A stretch of DNA of 64,000 nucleotides from Cyrtodaria siliqua. Taxonomy: Eukaryota > Mollusca > Bivalvia > Adapedonta > Hiatellidae. The notes beneath the pieces were generated by a model that was given only the letters and a program-made list of their open reading frames with translations, ran no database searches and had not been told where the DNA came from. Positions 59,901 through 62,245 of the stretch are shown here, piece by piece (the first letter of the stretch is position 1; each line of letters opens with the position of its first letter). The position numbers and the translations under genes were made by a program. Location: the NCBI GenBank assembly GCA_037043455.1, contig JAWPHD010006786.1, positions 1 to 64,000 on the forward strand, read 5' to 3'.

Positions 59901-61306
59901 TCTATAAAGTTACAGAAAAGTAATACACACCACTTCTATACAGTCTGCACCTCTATAAAGTTACAGAAAAATAATACACACCACTTCTATACAGTCTGCA
60001 CCTCTATAAAGTTATAGAAAAGTAACACACATCACTTCTATATAGTCTGCACCTCTATAAAGTTACAGAAAAGTAACACACGTGGGTTCTATACAGTCTG
60101 CACCTCTATAAAGTTACACACGCCACTTCTATCAAATAATCAGAAGGTACCCATCACCAGCACCTCAAGGAAAGGTACCCATCACCAGCACCTCAAGAAA
60201 ATGGAAAAATCAGTATTAAAACAATCCTGTTAATAATAAATCTGCTTCCAAACTTGCTATCAGTTTTCATAAGCTGATGATTTATAGTTATTATTATCAA
60301 GTAGTATTAAAAGAATGATGTCTGAATTCCAAATTTCTGACTTGAATCAAAGTATAGAATTAAATGCTGACCTTGAGAAAACGGTCAAGGTTAGATATTG
60401 TATATTGGTTGAATGGTTGAAATTCTATAACCTATGGTACAAATCAAGGTTAGATATTGTATATTGGTTGAATGGTTGACATTCTATAACCTATGGTACA
60501 AATCAAGGTTAGATATTGTATATTGGTTGAATGGTTGCAACTCTATAACCTATGGTACAAATCAAGGTTAGATATTGTATATTGGTTGAATGGTTGAAAC
60601 TCTATAACCTATGGTACAAATCAAGGTTAGATATTGTATATTGGTTGAATGGTTGAACTATAACCTATGGTACAAATCAAGGTTAGATATTGTATATTGG
60701 TTGAATGGTTGTAATTCTATAACCTATGGTACAAATCAAGGTTAGATATTGTATATTGGTTGAATGGTTGTAATTCTATAACCTATGGTACAAATCAAGG
60801 TTAGATATTGTATATTGGTTGAATGGTTGAACTATAACCTATGGTAAAAATCAAGGTTAGATATTGTATATTGGTTGAATGGTTGAACTATAACCTATGG
60901 TACAAATCAAGGTTAGATATTGTATATTGGTTGAATGGTTGTAATTCTATAACCTATTGTACAAATGATATGTGCCAAGACTTTGTTTCAAGCAGTTTAA
61001 AAGTCAAAGGTAAACAAACAAGAGTTAAATTAGGAACTGCCAATTAGGCAATGACCTTCAAATATAGGTTCAGGTCACAGATTGTACAGACTTGTTTGCA
61101 GATTAATCATTAACAGAAGCAGTCATCTACAAAACTTCTACAAAGGCGCATAAATGCGATACGTCTACCTTTGTATCTTTCATCTACTATCATTGTGCCG
61201 GTTAACCCGGATCTTTCTGCACGTATAAAGTGCCATTCTCCATCGTTAAACGTGTAAACTCGGTCGTTGTTTGGGTCTGAGTCTAATACTACCCAAGTAG
61301 CGCAGT
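1527..61306 (-). CDS. USH2A: Usherin (USH2A-like), internal part of the gene, 27 exons
   Basis: Usherin is a very large extracellular matrix/type I membrane protein; in vertebrates it acts at photoreceptor periciliary membranes and hair-cell ankle links with ADGRV1, whirlin and PDZD7. What is seen here: two laminin-G domains, then a long FN3 series, then a CCG cysteine-rich insert that splits an FN3, the order known for usherin. Many FN3 modules carry the usherin-type F-G pair of cysteines, for example ACTSGGCTES (e13), ACTSGGCSES (e9), CTVGGCTKSS (e19) and CTKRGCGSSS (e14), and W..P..PNG motifs. All 26 junctions agree in phase, mostly phase 1. FN3 layout: half e6-e7; full e8-9, e10-11, e11-13, e13-14, e14-15, e16-17, e18-19, e20, e21-22, e22-23, e23-24, e25-26; half e26. 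Signal peptide, laminin N-terminal/EGF part, transmembrane segment and PDZ ligand lie outside the window. Expression and function in this animal are not shown. Confidence 0.9.
2105..3650. repeat. Tandem array of ~130-140 bp units with long G and A tracts
   Basis: Eleven to twelve units, each with caacatatatgtgtaagaat, then caacacagaaatatgt, then a pure A tract, then a G-rich stretch. Several G stretches are uninterrupted runs of 20-40 bases (2,484-2,512, 2,622-2,657, 2,942-2,974, 3,353-3,372). Open frames giving proline- or glycine-rich proteins are artefacts. Confidence 0.85.
3760..4320. repeat. ~190-bp tandem repeat, three copies
   Basis: The motif aatttgggttccatgggagc recurs at about 3,789, 3,979 and 4,171, each followed by acacagcttacacgcaaa. 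Inner core of the H1 element. Confidence 0.8.
4435..6327. other. Intron e26-e27, remainder
   Basis: AT-rich intronic DNA with no exon, RNA gene or conserved motif seen, apart from the MITE at 5,496-5,662. A small open frame at 4,437-4,664 shows no recognisable domain. Confidence 0.5.
5496..5662. mobile_element. Foldback MITE with ~26-bp terminal inverted repeats
   Basis: The left arm gattatttaactgctgggat (from 5,499) is the reverse complement of the right arm atcccagcagttaaataatc (to 5,658). The ~170-bp length and absence of coding sequence fit a MITE. Confidence 0.75.
6328..6536 (-). CDS. USH2A: Usherin exon e26: FN3 end and a half FN3
   Basis: 209 nt, phase 0 in, phase 2 out. Starts LEVCTVFDCVKSDKVLGST; here the GGC loop is replaced by FDC, but both cysteines remain. 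Then SPRVLPLSPYQISVMWQAP and IQPNGIVLRYDLRRREIKL open a new FN3 that stops at the exon end and is interrupted by the cysteine-rich insert of e27. Donor GAGAT followed by GTAAGT, acceptor CCCTACAG. Confidence 0.92.
7391..7593 (-). CDS. USH2A: Usherin exon e25: FN3, first two thirds
   Basis: 203 nt, phase 1 in, phase 0 out. Encodes PEGVDLPTLSIVSETAIRVS, WMAPMKPNGQITGYNIYNN and SYVLTGLQPYTVYEIQ. Donor ATACAG followed by GTTGGT, acceptor TTACCACAG. Confidence 0.93.
7956..10065. repeat. Minisatellite, 15-bp unit (cagtttctctcatgg)
   Basis: About 2.1 kb of imperfect 15-17 bp units in the intron between e24 and e25. The 15-bp core leaves all frames open for long stretches on both strands, producing false ORFs of up to 244 codons. 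Blocks near 9,440-9,590 and 9,640-9,790 are near duplicates, so higher-order duplication has occurred. Confidence 0.92.
10200..10470. repeat. Direct duplication of a ~140-bp segment
   Basis: Two copies contain cacatcat, gacgtgcaagagcaac (or caacgtgcaagagcaac) and tttttgactccgcccca, at about 10,236-10,284 and 10,368-10,416. No coding potential. Confidence 0.7.
10785..11935 (-). repeat. 45-bp minisatellite made of the e24 exon end and splice donor
   Basis: On the minus strand each unit reads as the end of e24 (PVYVTTLDG), then G followed by GTAAGC or a close variant, then about 10 nt of intron. About 25 units follow the exon directly. Most keep a consensus donor. Unit 45 = 3 x 15, so each readthrough step would add 15 residues (GKQNNDPVYVTTLDG type). 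Copies near the exon are closest to it; distal ones diverge. Confidence 0.92.
11936..12148 (-). CDS. USH2A: Usherin exon e24: FN3, most of a module; donor edge amplified
   Basis: 213 nt, phase 1 in and out. Encodes EVDLQGSVKMYTVKLLSN, SSATFTDLTPNTQYYTTVMI and GGAYITSDPVYVTTLDG. Donor GGAG followed by GTAAGC. The final ~33 nt of the exon plus this donor are repeated about 25 times downstream as 45-bp units; because 45 is a multiple of three, the frame stays open through the first several units (to about 11,640). Acceptor ACGTTTCAG. Confidence 0.9.
12417..12588. mobile_element. Foldback MITE, family M1, copy 1
   Basis: Paired with the copy at 13,035: shared aaacatacccagga near the left edge, ggcaatttaataaac inside, and ttttaatgga at the right edge. 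The left arm is degraded here. Confidence 0.65.
12669..12917 (-). CDS. USH2A: Usherin exon e23: FN3 second half and next FN3 start
   Basis: 249 nt, phase 1 in and out. Encodes NVNTTGALWFSIYVGTGTYY, PMYTTFSYRLTVYNDIGQLT and FPRRAAAVTATPVSHTVIGV, ending SWVTP. Donor CCAA followed by GTAAGT, acceptor TTTCTTTCAG. Confidence 0.92.
13035..13199. mobile_element. Foldback MITE, family M1, copy 2
   Basis: Begins gggctattccactaaaacat and ends atgttttaatggactagtt, imperfect inverted repeats. About 165 bp, no coding sequence, same family as 12,417-12,588, on either side of exon e23. Confidence 0.7.
13327..13518 (-). CDS. USH2A: Usherin exon e22: FN3 end and start of next FN3
   Basis: 192 nt, phase 1 in and out. 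Starts GGCTQSSPVNVRTHATVPGD, completing the ACTSGGCTQSS motif across the junction, then PPEATPVSQSMISLVWQGPG and KPNGPNIRYELSKLLIRQPL. Donor AATC followed by GTGAGA was selected because it keeps phase 1 into e23. Confidence 0.88.
13621..14096. mobile_element. MITE family M2 with long inverted repeats and TTCAA target duplication
   Basis: Left arm starts aacagtctattaaatcattt; right arm ends aaatgatttaatagactgtt. Flanked by ttcaa at 13,616-13,620 and 14,097-14,101. Interior has tattatgacatc repeats and an inner palindromic pair around ctcattactcaatg and cattgagtaatgag. A second copy lies at 59,250-59,679. Confidence 0.8.
14707..14757. repeat. GAT microsatellite next to the e21 donor
   Basis: Run of gat/aat triplets ending ~10 bp from the e21 splice donor. 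Confidence 0.8.
14767..14985 (-). CDS. USH2A: Usherin exon e21: FN3, most of a module
   Basis: 219 nt, phase 1 in and out. Encodes PAGVKVPVIRIMGPAVMNVS, WEPPLQPNGVIEFYTVRL and EGLEAYTEYSVTVTACT; the second cysteine follows in e22. Donor ACAA followed by GTATGT, with a GAT-rich microsatellite (14,710-14,757) almost touching it. Acceptor AACCACAG. Confidence 0.92.
15215..15480 (-). mobile_element. V-domain tRNA-derived SINE
   Basis: On the minus strand: an A-box-like tggccaggtgg (about 15,445-15,455), a B-box-like gggttcaagtct (about 15,400-15,411) and a V-domain-like ttcttggcaagacactttgt (about 15,353-15,372). This is the tRNA head plus conserved V core of V-SINEs. No target duplication was resolved. 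Confidence 0.65.
15596..15892 (-). CDS. USH2A: Usherin exon e20: complete FN3 module in one exon
   Basis: 297 nt (99 codons), phase 1 in and out, so it could be skipped or duplicated without a frameshift. Encodes PEAVIAPTIVSLTPASVELT, WTPPASPNGVISLYTLERR, DEDSILTPHTEYEYRLIVTN and GAGNGFSAWKSVMTMSS. It lacks the cysteine pair in the F-G loop. Donor TCAC followed by GTAAGT, acceptor TTTCATTTAAG. Confidence 0.93.
16418..16553 (-). CDS. USH2A: Usherin exon e19: FN3, second half
   Basis: 136 nt, phase 0 in, phase 1 out. Encodes TAGNVTLLRADSLKPYTYYT, then FVVEVCTVGGCTKSSPSTAV and RTLED, with the VGGCT cysteine pair. Donor ACT followed by GTAAGT, acceptor GGTGTTGCAG. The intron to e18 contains the 11-bp minisatellite. 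Confidence 0.93.
16895..17710. repeat. Minisatellite, 11-bp unit (taatgtgacca / taatgtgacta)
   Basis: About 74 units alternating between accataatgtg and actataatgtg forms, in the intron between e18 and e19. Ends ~185 bp from e18. Confidence 0.93.
17896..18032 (-). CDS. USH2A: Usherin exon e18: FN3, first half
   Basis: 137 nt, phase 1 in, phase 0 out. Encodes PAGFNTPQVVGSGPRYINLV, WDPPLTPNGIITEYKVY and QNGQYRES, a textbook FN3 opening with WDPP and PNG. Donor GTCG followed by GTAAGTCAT, acceptor CATTTTACAG. Confidence 0.93.
18471..18588. repeat. Foldback palindrome
   Basis: gatagggagtcccaacccga at the left pairs with gggttggaattccctatc at the right, with an inner gccgaggct...agcctcggt pair. 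Surrounding 18,430-18,960 also repeats ccggtatgcaagaattccct-type motifs, suggesting nested MITEs. Confidence 0.6.
19039..19178 (-). CDS. USH2A: Usherin exon e17: FN3, second half
   Basis: 140 nt, phase 2 in, phase 1 out. Encodes IFGPTTSFTYTKENLVAYKE, then YEFRLVAENSNGATRSDWVT, typical FN3 F-G strands (Y-x-F-R-L-V-A-x-N-x-x-G). A longer open frame on the same strand is out of phase and is a shadow. Donor GATA followed by GTAAGC, acceptor CATTTCAG. Confidence 0.88.
19371..19521 (-). CDS. USH2A: Usherin exon e16: FN3, first half
   Basis: 151 nt, phase 1 in, phase 2 out. Encodes PDGVKSPSLLSQTPTTITAT, WIPVGRENSMDKALYILQFR and EKTIGAFVE. The PNG turn is replaced by GREN. Donor GAAGA followed by GTAAGT, acceptor TTCTTACAG. 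It is separated from e17 by a 192-bp intron, the only phase 2 junction apart from e26/e27. Confidence 0.87.
20074..20213 (-). repeat. 81-bp direct duplication of the e15 donor edge
   Basis: ggacacctatacttacatcc followed by cagc(a/g)gcatgtctacg occurs at 20,074 and again 81 bp later at the real exon edge. Both copies have a GTAAGTAT donor. The frame of e15 stays open through the copy (81 = 3 x 27). Confidence 0.9.
20171..20350 (-). CDS. USH2A: Usherin exon e15: FN3, second half; donor edge duplicated
   Basis: 180 nt, phase 1 in and out. Encodes VWDYSTNHARKSLHHSQTHD, IFPIIPMSSYSVQVNASNSV and GYILSNVLDVDMPLG, the D-G strands of FN3. Donor GGAT followed by GTAAGTAT. An 81-bp direct repeat (20,074-20,132 against 20,154-20,213) has copied the exon end and its donor into the intron. 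The upstream intron holds the 16-bp minisatellite. Confidence 0.88.
20425..24078. repeat. Minisatellite, 16-bp unit (actgtgtagcccactg), with 1,296-bp higher-order period
   Basis: About 228 units in the intron between e14 and e15. Because 16 is not a multiple of three, three frames rotate every 48 bp and give false proteins of the GYTVSGLHSQWATQSV type. Rare variants (ctctgattgt at 21,301 and 22,597; gagtacacagtggaagc at about 21,654 and 22,884) recur at about 1.23-1.3 kb, pointing to segmental duplication inside the array. Confidence 0.93.
24663..24977 (-). CDS. USH2A: Usherin exon e14: FN3 second half and next FN3 first half
   Basis: 315 nt, phase 1 in and out. Encodes DITRYDLFHNEVPVYSGLKM, GGLLPYSLNAFRIVACTKRG and CGSSSLVKARTQEAQPVGF, then EDARTVSVKWTVPEKPNGD opening the next module. 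Donor ATAG followed by GTAAAC, acceptor CTGTTACAG. Confidence 0.93.
25197..25479. mobile_element. Foldback MITE with accgtatt ends
   Basis: Left accgtattgtttctaattag pairs with right ctaattagaaacaatacggt. About 283 bp. Similar accgtatt/aatacggt ends occur near 35,154-35,336 and at 58.1-58.7 kb. Confidence 0.8.
25726..25873 (-). CDS. USH2A: Usherin exon e13: FN3 end and start of next FN3
   Basis: 148 nt, phase 0 in, phase 1 out. Encodes ACTSGGCTESAPSNITTEES, a hallmark usherin F-G hairpin, then VQPPTITSPSPSQLHVTWQ and IPGLPN; the PNG turn is completed by the first codon of e14. Donor AATG followed by GTAAGT, acceptor TTCACTGTAG. Confidence 0.92.
26287..26395. repeat. Short tandem repeat, ~24-bp unit
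   Basis: Five imperfect copies of ttggtcaattaatgtacacg. Confidence 0.75.
26391..26820 (-). mobile_element. SINE family S1, copy interrupted by ~190 bp
   Basis: The body is at 26,391-26,440 and 26,630-26,720; between them is unrelated AT-rich DNA. The tRNA-like head at 26,735-26,810 (minus strand) has a B-box-like gggtttgaatccc and an A-box-like ggccagaatgg. Confidence 0.6.
26896..27083 (-). CDS. USH2A: Usherin exon e12: FN3, central part
   Basis: 188 nt, phase 1 in, phase 0 out. Encodes TSSVQARWETPEQLNGVLQR, YLLYASTENSTLGNVVYNN and IPDLVAGTTYYITLG. The preceding intron (27,084-33,977) is the longest in the FN3 part and contains several Helentron-like elements. Donor TTAGGG followed by GTAATT; phase 0 joins ITLG to ACTSGGCTES of e13. 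Confidence 0.92.
27870..27975. mobile_element. Short Helentron-like fragment, family H3
   Basis: Starts aacaagaggcccaagat and has the aaatcaagagccataactct and ctatctggctggttttcgaa motifs of the larger H3 elements, then ggccagtagag at its 3' end. Microsatellite absent. Confidence 0.6.
28061..30192 (+). mobile_element. Helentron-like non-autonomous element, family H2
   Basis: Starts aacaagagggccaagatggc. A 5' gatcacctgag pairs with a 3' ctcaggagatct; the 3' end has the hairpin gagccttcggctc followed by ctaa. About ten ~165-bp core units (accataagcttatagtaaat, gagaagaagattttt, accatttgaacaaactt) are followed by an ACGG/GACGG microsatellite (30,110-30,145). No protein of its own. Confidence 0.7.
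30205..30772 (+). mobile_element. Helentron-like element, family H3, 5' truncated
   Basis: Three ~165-bp core units (aagggccataactccgctgt, aaagatcggatgaaaaatga), then a gacggacggacgg microsatellite (about 30,690-30,716), then ctctactggcc...ggccagtagag and ctaa. Lies directly downstream of H2. Confidence 0.7.
31120..31572. repeat. Minisatellite, ~62-bp unit, seven copies
   Basis: Units contain catttccttagtcagataaa, gacatgaaaatacaaccca and ctagtctgacaaacatcag. Copies differ by few bases; one is shortened near 31,470. No splice motif recognised. Confidence 0.88.
33085..33375 (+). mobile_element. V-domain tRNA-derived SINE
   Basis: A-box-like atggtcttctggtagg (33,099-33,114), B-box-like gcaagttcaagac (about 33,150-33,162) and V-domain-like tgtccttgagcaagtccctt (33,192-33,211) lie in the right order and spacing. 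Tail ends near gaataaagtgcc. Confidence 0.7.
33766..33895. repeat. 21-bp tandem repeat (cctctgtagcctcacctcctg)
   Basis: Six near-identical copies. It ends ~80 bp downstream of e11's donor, without splice motif. Confidence 0.9.
33978..34107 (-). CDS. USH2A: Usherin exon e11: FN3 end and start of next FN3
   Basis: 130 nt, phase 0 in, phase 1 out. Encodes VYTSYVFYLKACTQVGCTEG, with the CTQVGCT cysteine pair, then QLPPKFVKPPILTAL opening the next module. Donor CTAG followed by GTAAGA, acceptor ATCTTCCAG. Confidence 0.9.
35531..35703 (-). CDS. USH2A: Usherin exon e10: FN3, first half
   Basis: 173 nt, phase 1 in, phase 0 out. Encodes PEKVPAPKGFSG, YIYVSWNPPGAPNGVLTGYF and MDGTLIYTGGERAFNVTIDLQ without its last residue, all standard FN3 A-E strands with W-N-P-P and PNG. 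Donor CTACAG followed by GTTGGT, acceptor TTTTATAG. Confidence 0.92.
36064..37134 (-). repeat. 40-bp minisatellite made of the e9 exon end and splice donor
   Basis: Each minus-strand unit reads as the end of e9 (ctcatcatctataccaagga type), then GGAAG followed by GTAAGTCC. Roughly 25 units follow the exon directly. Unit length varies by a few bases around 40, so successive donors change frame. Units close to the exon match it best, and most keep a strong donor. Confidence 0.9.
37135..37248 (-). CDS. USH2A: Usherin exon e9: FN3, second half; donor edge amplified
   Basis: 114 nt, phase 1 in and out. Encodes NITAMIPHTNYDVKMLACTS, then GGCSESPDGLIIYTKEE, with the paired cysteines of usherin FN3 modules. 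Donor GGAAG followed by GTAAGTCC is near perfect. The last ~30 nt of the exon with this donor are repeated about 25 times in the following intron (36,064-37,134). The donor at the exon proper was chosen because it joins e10 in phase. Confidence 0.88.
37440..38060. repeat. Dispersed repeat with ~165-bp subunits
   Basis: Repeated motifs: tatctaaagttt(g/t)atgaag, gaccaaa(c/t)aatgacct(c/t)tgaac and ctgtgaccttga. Ends with gacgccagacgacgc. Probably another non-autonomous element. Confidence 0.5.
38299..38484 (-). CDS. USH2A: Usherin exon e8: FN3, first half
   Basis: 186 nt, phase 1 in and out. Encodes PIGVTPPYEAKHYNGYLVEF, then KWLAPVSTAGLLTKFILRAY. The usual PNG turn is replaced by STAG, so this module is divergent. 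Donor GAAG followed by GTGGGT, acceptor AATTGTAG. The second half is in e9. Confidence 0.87.
38680..38840 (-). mobile_element. SINE family S1, copy
   Basis: Shares gtgttttacgtaagttttat, gcagaccacc, cagtactgtaaac and gtaagaatcgacactctctc with the other S1 copies. The tRNA-like head is not recognisable. Confidence 0.6.
39133..39275. mobile_element. Foldback MITE
   Basis: Left gagtttaataaccagcgttt, then ttgagat, pairs with right atctcaaaaacactagttat, then taaact. The centre has gatataagaac/gttcttatatc arms. Confidence 0.75.
39670..39810. mobile_element. Foldback MITE
   Basis: Left aatatcatgtcagtgtttga pairs with right caggcactaacatgatatt; inner arms gtttatcagg/cctgataaac and cccgaggct/gccgaggg. 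Confidence 0.75.
40364..40444 (-). CDS. USH2A: Usherin exon e7: end of half FN3
   Basis: 81 nt, phase 1 in and out; acceptor GTTTTCAG, donor GGCT followed by GTAAGTAG. Encodes DYLYRVLATNNAGAGRSPWG and a short tail, the F and G strands of FN3 (Y-x-Y-R-V-x-A-x-N-x-x-G). Too short for an ORF scan to show; found from the splice sites and the motif. The phase joins e6 and e8 exactly. Confidence 0.87.
42787..43252 (+). pseudogene. THAP-domain protein fragment with stop and frameshift
   Basis: THAP is a C2CH zinc-binding DNA-binding domain, common in DNA transposons. From ATG at 42,787 one reads KSACVVAG then TGA where the second zinc cysteine is expected, then LSFFRFPNRDND and LRFEVW. The frame then shifts by one base near 42,912-42,920 and continues with SRKWEPTKDARVCSKHFEL and LKSTAVPTIFDY. 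The C-H pair and the AVPTIF box define a THAP domain. Two disablements make an active product unlikely, though a sequencing error or an upstream intron cannot be excluded for one of them. Confidence 0.75.
44482..44615. mobile_element. Foldback MITE nested in the transposon, family M3
   Basis: gatagagtctgtctcagctc pairs with gagaccagactctatc; inner arms ttaaacacc/ggtgtttaa. Related to 51,152-51,300. Confidence 0.7.
44794..45000 (-). pseudogene. Short acidic ORF inside the TTAA transposon
   Basis: Begins MSEEMPVIKRLHHVQPYDLE, then PKYVSEDENTSDSSTDDE. The VQPYDLEP motif resembles N-termini of uncharacterised mollusc and transposon-linked proteins, from memory. It could be a first exon (GAGCTT followed by GTACAG) whose rest was deleted. 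No domain beyond the motif. Confidence 0.4.
45704..47626. other. Introns around e6, no further features
   Basis: Apart from e6, this stretch is AT-rich and shows neither arrays nor recognisable elements. A ttgccgcacccactcgacca segment near 47,472 is unassigned. Confidence 0.45.
46470..46676 (-). CDS. USH2A: Usherin exon e6: end of laminin-G 2 and start of a half FN3
   Basis: 207 nt, phase 1 in and out. Begins FGGCVKDITFDTYKTLDFLE, the disulphide-bearing end of laminin-G, then a short cysteine-containing linker (NMDGCTPYHKHADTCKDD) and the FN3-like VFDIGLQPYS. The FN3 lacks its early strands, so only the second half of a module follows laminin-G 2. Donor AGCG followed by GTAATC. Confidence 0.9.
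47627..48052 (-). CDS. USH2A: Usherin exon e5: laminin-G 2, main part
   Basis: 426 nt, phase 1 in and out; acceptor CATTCCCAG, donor GCTG followed by GTGAGT. It is the longest exon here and carries nearly a whole laminin-G domain: YARFPHDLFQVGDDKLIEFG, then FRTQMHTGILFFAYGG, then NFCDSRWYNVQLIKTGQEAK, then SSDFYVGGIPPDSE. The domain is completed by the GGC motif of e6. No stop or frameshift. Confidence 0.93.
48491..48668 (-). CDS. USH2A: Usherin exon e4: end of laminin-G 1 and linker
   Basis: 178 nt, phase 0 in, phase 1 out. Encodes NSFQGCIRDIQIMQQKYPVE, where the GCIRDIQI motif ends the laminin-G domain, followed by a linker with a second cysteine (NWEGCPINLDRG). Donor CAAG followed by GTGAGT. 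Joining RLQ from e3 to IIENSFQGC gives an uninterrupted laminin-G C-terminus, which selects the TTGCAG acceptor over a nearer AACAG. Confidence 0.88.
48690..48895 (-). mobile_element. SINE family S1, copy at the root of a minisatellite
   Basis: Body tggagttttacatctcgttt, ggcagacct and ccagtactgaatatct, then ccgtagtgggattcgaacac, whose reverse complement is a tRNA B box. The sequence after it (cgcagtgcagaggcgagaaa) runs straight into the 23-bp array. Confidence 0.65.
48868..50990. repeat. Minisatellite, 23-bp unit (ggtctacagtgcagaggcgagaa)
   Basis: About 92 highly homogeneous units; variation is mainly gcgag/gtgag and agtgcag/agcacag. Low divergence implies recent expansion. False ORFs of the RREGLQCRGEKVYSAEA type are artefacts. 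A block containing catgactgag (49,273) or catggctgag (49,733) recurs 460 bp (20 units) apart. Confidence 0.95.
51152..51300. mobile_element. Foldback MITE, family M3, copy
   Basis: Shares gtctgtctcagcc and gggaccagactctat with the copy at 44.5 kb; inner arms gatgggcat/atgcccatc. Confidence 0.65.
51528..52791 (-). repeat. 55-bp minisatellite made of the e3 exon end and splice donor
   Basis: Each minus-strand unit has cagaccccagactgcag followed by GTAATATATCC, copying the last ~18 nt of e3 and its donor, plus ~37 nt of intron. About 22 units adjoin the exon. Unit length is usually 55, one more than a multiple of three. A ~329-bp block (51.62-51.95 and 51.95-52.28) is itself duplicated. Confidence 0.9.
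52792..52910 (-). CDS. USH2A: Usherin exon e3: laminin-G 1, late strands
   Basis: 119 nt, phase 1 in, phase 0 out. Encodes CAKGTIIGPNTGVYVGGLP and ADFVIRRRSSDPRLQ, the typical VYVGGLP turn of laminin-G. Donor is CTACAG followed by GTAATA; acceptor is ACATGTAG. Both borders have been amplified: the donor edge in the array at 51,528-52,791 and the acceptor edge in the array at 52,911-55,130. The exon itself is a clean open frame. Confidence 0.88.
52911..55130 (-). repeat. 59-bp minisatellite made of the e3 splice-acceptor edge
   Basis: On the minus strand each unit carries catgcatttgtac, then tgatac(a/g)cgtaacaatgtag followed by gttcc, matching the real acceptor (gatacatgtag followed by GTTCC) of e3. 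About 37 units. The real junction lacks ~25 bp present in the repeat. The array immediately precedes the exon in transcription order. Confidence 0.88.
55131..57728. other. Intron e2-e3, non-array part
   Basis: No exon found. Segments near 55,225-55,430 and 55,990-56,200 look like diverged duplicates (both with tg(a/t)gtgtttaaa, caatatttcgtggaaatttc or aaatattttgtgaaattttc, and cactgtgccac-like ends). 57,100-57,597 is a dispersed repeat ending ggcggggcataaaa. Confidence 0.45.
57729..57854 (-). CDS. USH2A: Usherin exon e2: laminin-G 1, middle strands (version B)
   Basis: 126 nt, phase 1 in and out; acceptor TGTACAG. Encodes CASFVTPTNDEG, NTWHQMVAWRDENIAYISID and KTWTG, again the central laminin-G strands. 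The donor I chose (ACAG followed by GTCTGC) is weak, but it restores phase 1 for e3; the other candidate, GTAGAA 14 nt further on, gives the wrong phase. Including both e1 and e2 would duplicate the same strands in one domain, so alternative use or exon duplication is likely. Confidence 0.75.
58148..58710. mobile_element. Foldback element with a nested MITE
   Basis: Outer arms ctactaatagtagcgccc and ggcgctactattagg; a nested element at 58,262-58,565 has ttaaagggacacacgacaat and attgccatgtgtcccttta as arms. No coding sequence. Confidence 0.65.
59250..59679. mobile_element. MITE family M2, second copy
   Basis: Left arm aacagtctattaaatcattt identical to the 13,621 copy; right arm aaatgatttaataaactgtt. 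The same internal tattatgacatc-like repeats. No clear target duplication found here. Confidence 0.78.
59780..60130. repeat. Minisatellite, ~57-bp unit, six to seven copies
   Basis: Units contain cagtctgcacctctataaag, then ttacagaaaagtaatacaca, then ccacttctata. Intronic between e1 and e2; no clear splice motif. Confidence 0.85.
60385..60962. repeat. Minisatellite, ~57-bp unit, ten copies
   Basis: Units contain aaggttagatattgtatatt, ggttgaatggttg and ctataacctatggtacaaat. Length variants lack 6 bp. On the minus strand an acceptor-like ccatag is present, but no known exon matches. Confidence 0.88.
61169..61306 (-). CDS. USH2A: Usherin exon e1: laminin-G 1, middle strands (version A)
   Basis: 138 nt, phase 1 in and out; acceptor TGCAG at the right edge, donor GTAGAC at the left. 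Encodes a laminin-G segment with FNDGEWHFIRAERSGLTG and IVDERYKG, the classic H-x-x-x-x-R core of the fold. It is joined in phase to either e2 or e3. It aligns with e2 over its whole length (CATWVV/CASFVT at the start, GEWHFI/NTWHQM in the middle, DERYKG/DKTWTG at the end), so the two may be alternatives. The start of this laminin-G domain is upstream, outside the window. Confidence 0.85.
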
Positions 61307-61479
61307 CTGCATTTTAAGAAAAAATTGGTTTAATATAATCGCCAAGTCTACTTCTGTCACATCTGAGGAACATTTGGGTTTAACAATCATCTGAATAAAT
61401 CATACTGTCAAACCTGCATTTAATTCAGTAAAAAGGACCCTTATTAACAGGTCACCTGTTTTAAATGTATGTTATGTTT

Positions 61480-62203
61480 GCCCATAAAAACATTACTAGT
61501 TTGACTGTAATGTATCATAAATACATCTGTAGTTTGACTGTATATATGTATCATAAATACATCTGTAGTTTGACTGTATATATGTATCATAAATACATCT
61601 GTAGTTTGACTGTAGTTTACCTGTATATATGTATCATAAATACATTTGCAGTTTGACTGTATCTATGTATCATAAATATATCCATAGTTTAACTGTATAT
61701 ATGTATCATAAATATATCTGTAGTTTGACTCTATATATGTATGATAAACACATCTGTAGTTTGACTGTATCTATGTATCATAAATATATATGTAGTTTGA
61801 CTGTATCTAAGTATCATGAATATATACGTAGTTTAACTGTATATATGTATCATAAATACACCAGTAGTTTGACTGTATAATTATATGTATCATAAGTACA
61901 CCAGTAGTTTGACTGTATAATTATATGTATCATAAGTACATCTGTAGTTTGACTGTATAATTATATGCATCATAAATACATCTGTAGTTTGACTGTATAA
62001 TTATATGTATCATAAGTACACCAGTAGTTTGACTGTATAATTATATGTATCATAAGTACATCTGTAGTTTGACTGTATAATTATATGTATCATAAATACA
62101 TCTGTTGTCTTGTGTTGTGTTGTGGTGTGGTGTGCTGTGCTGTGCTGTGCTGTGCTGTGCTGTGCTGTGCTGTGCTGTGCTGTGCTGTGCTGTGGTGTGG
62201 TGT

Positions 62204-62245
<42 letters not shown>

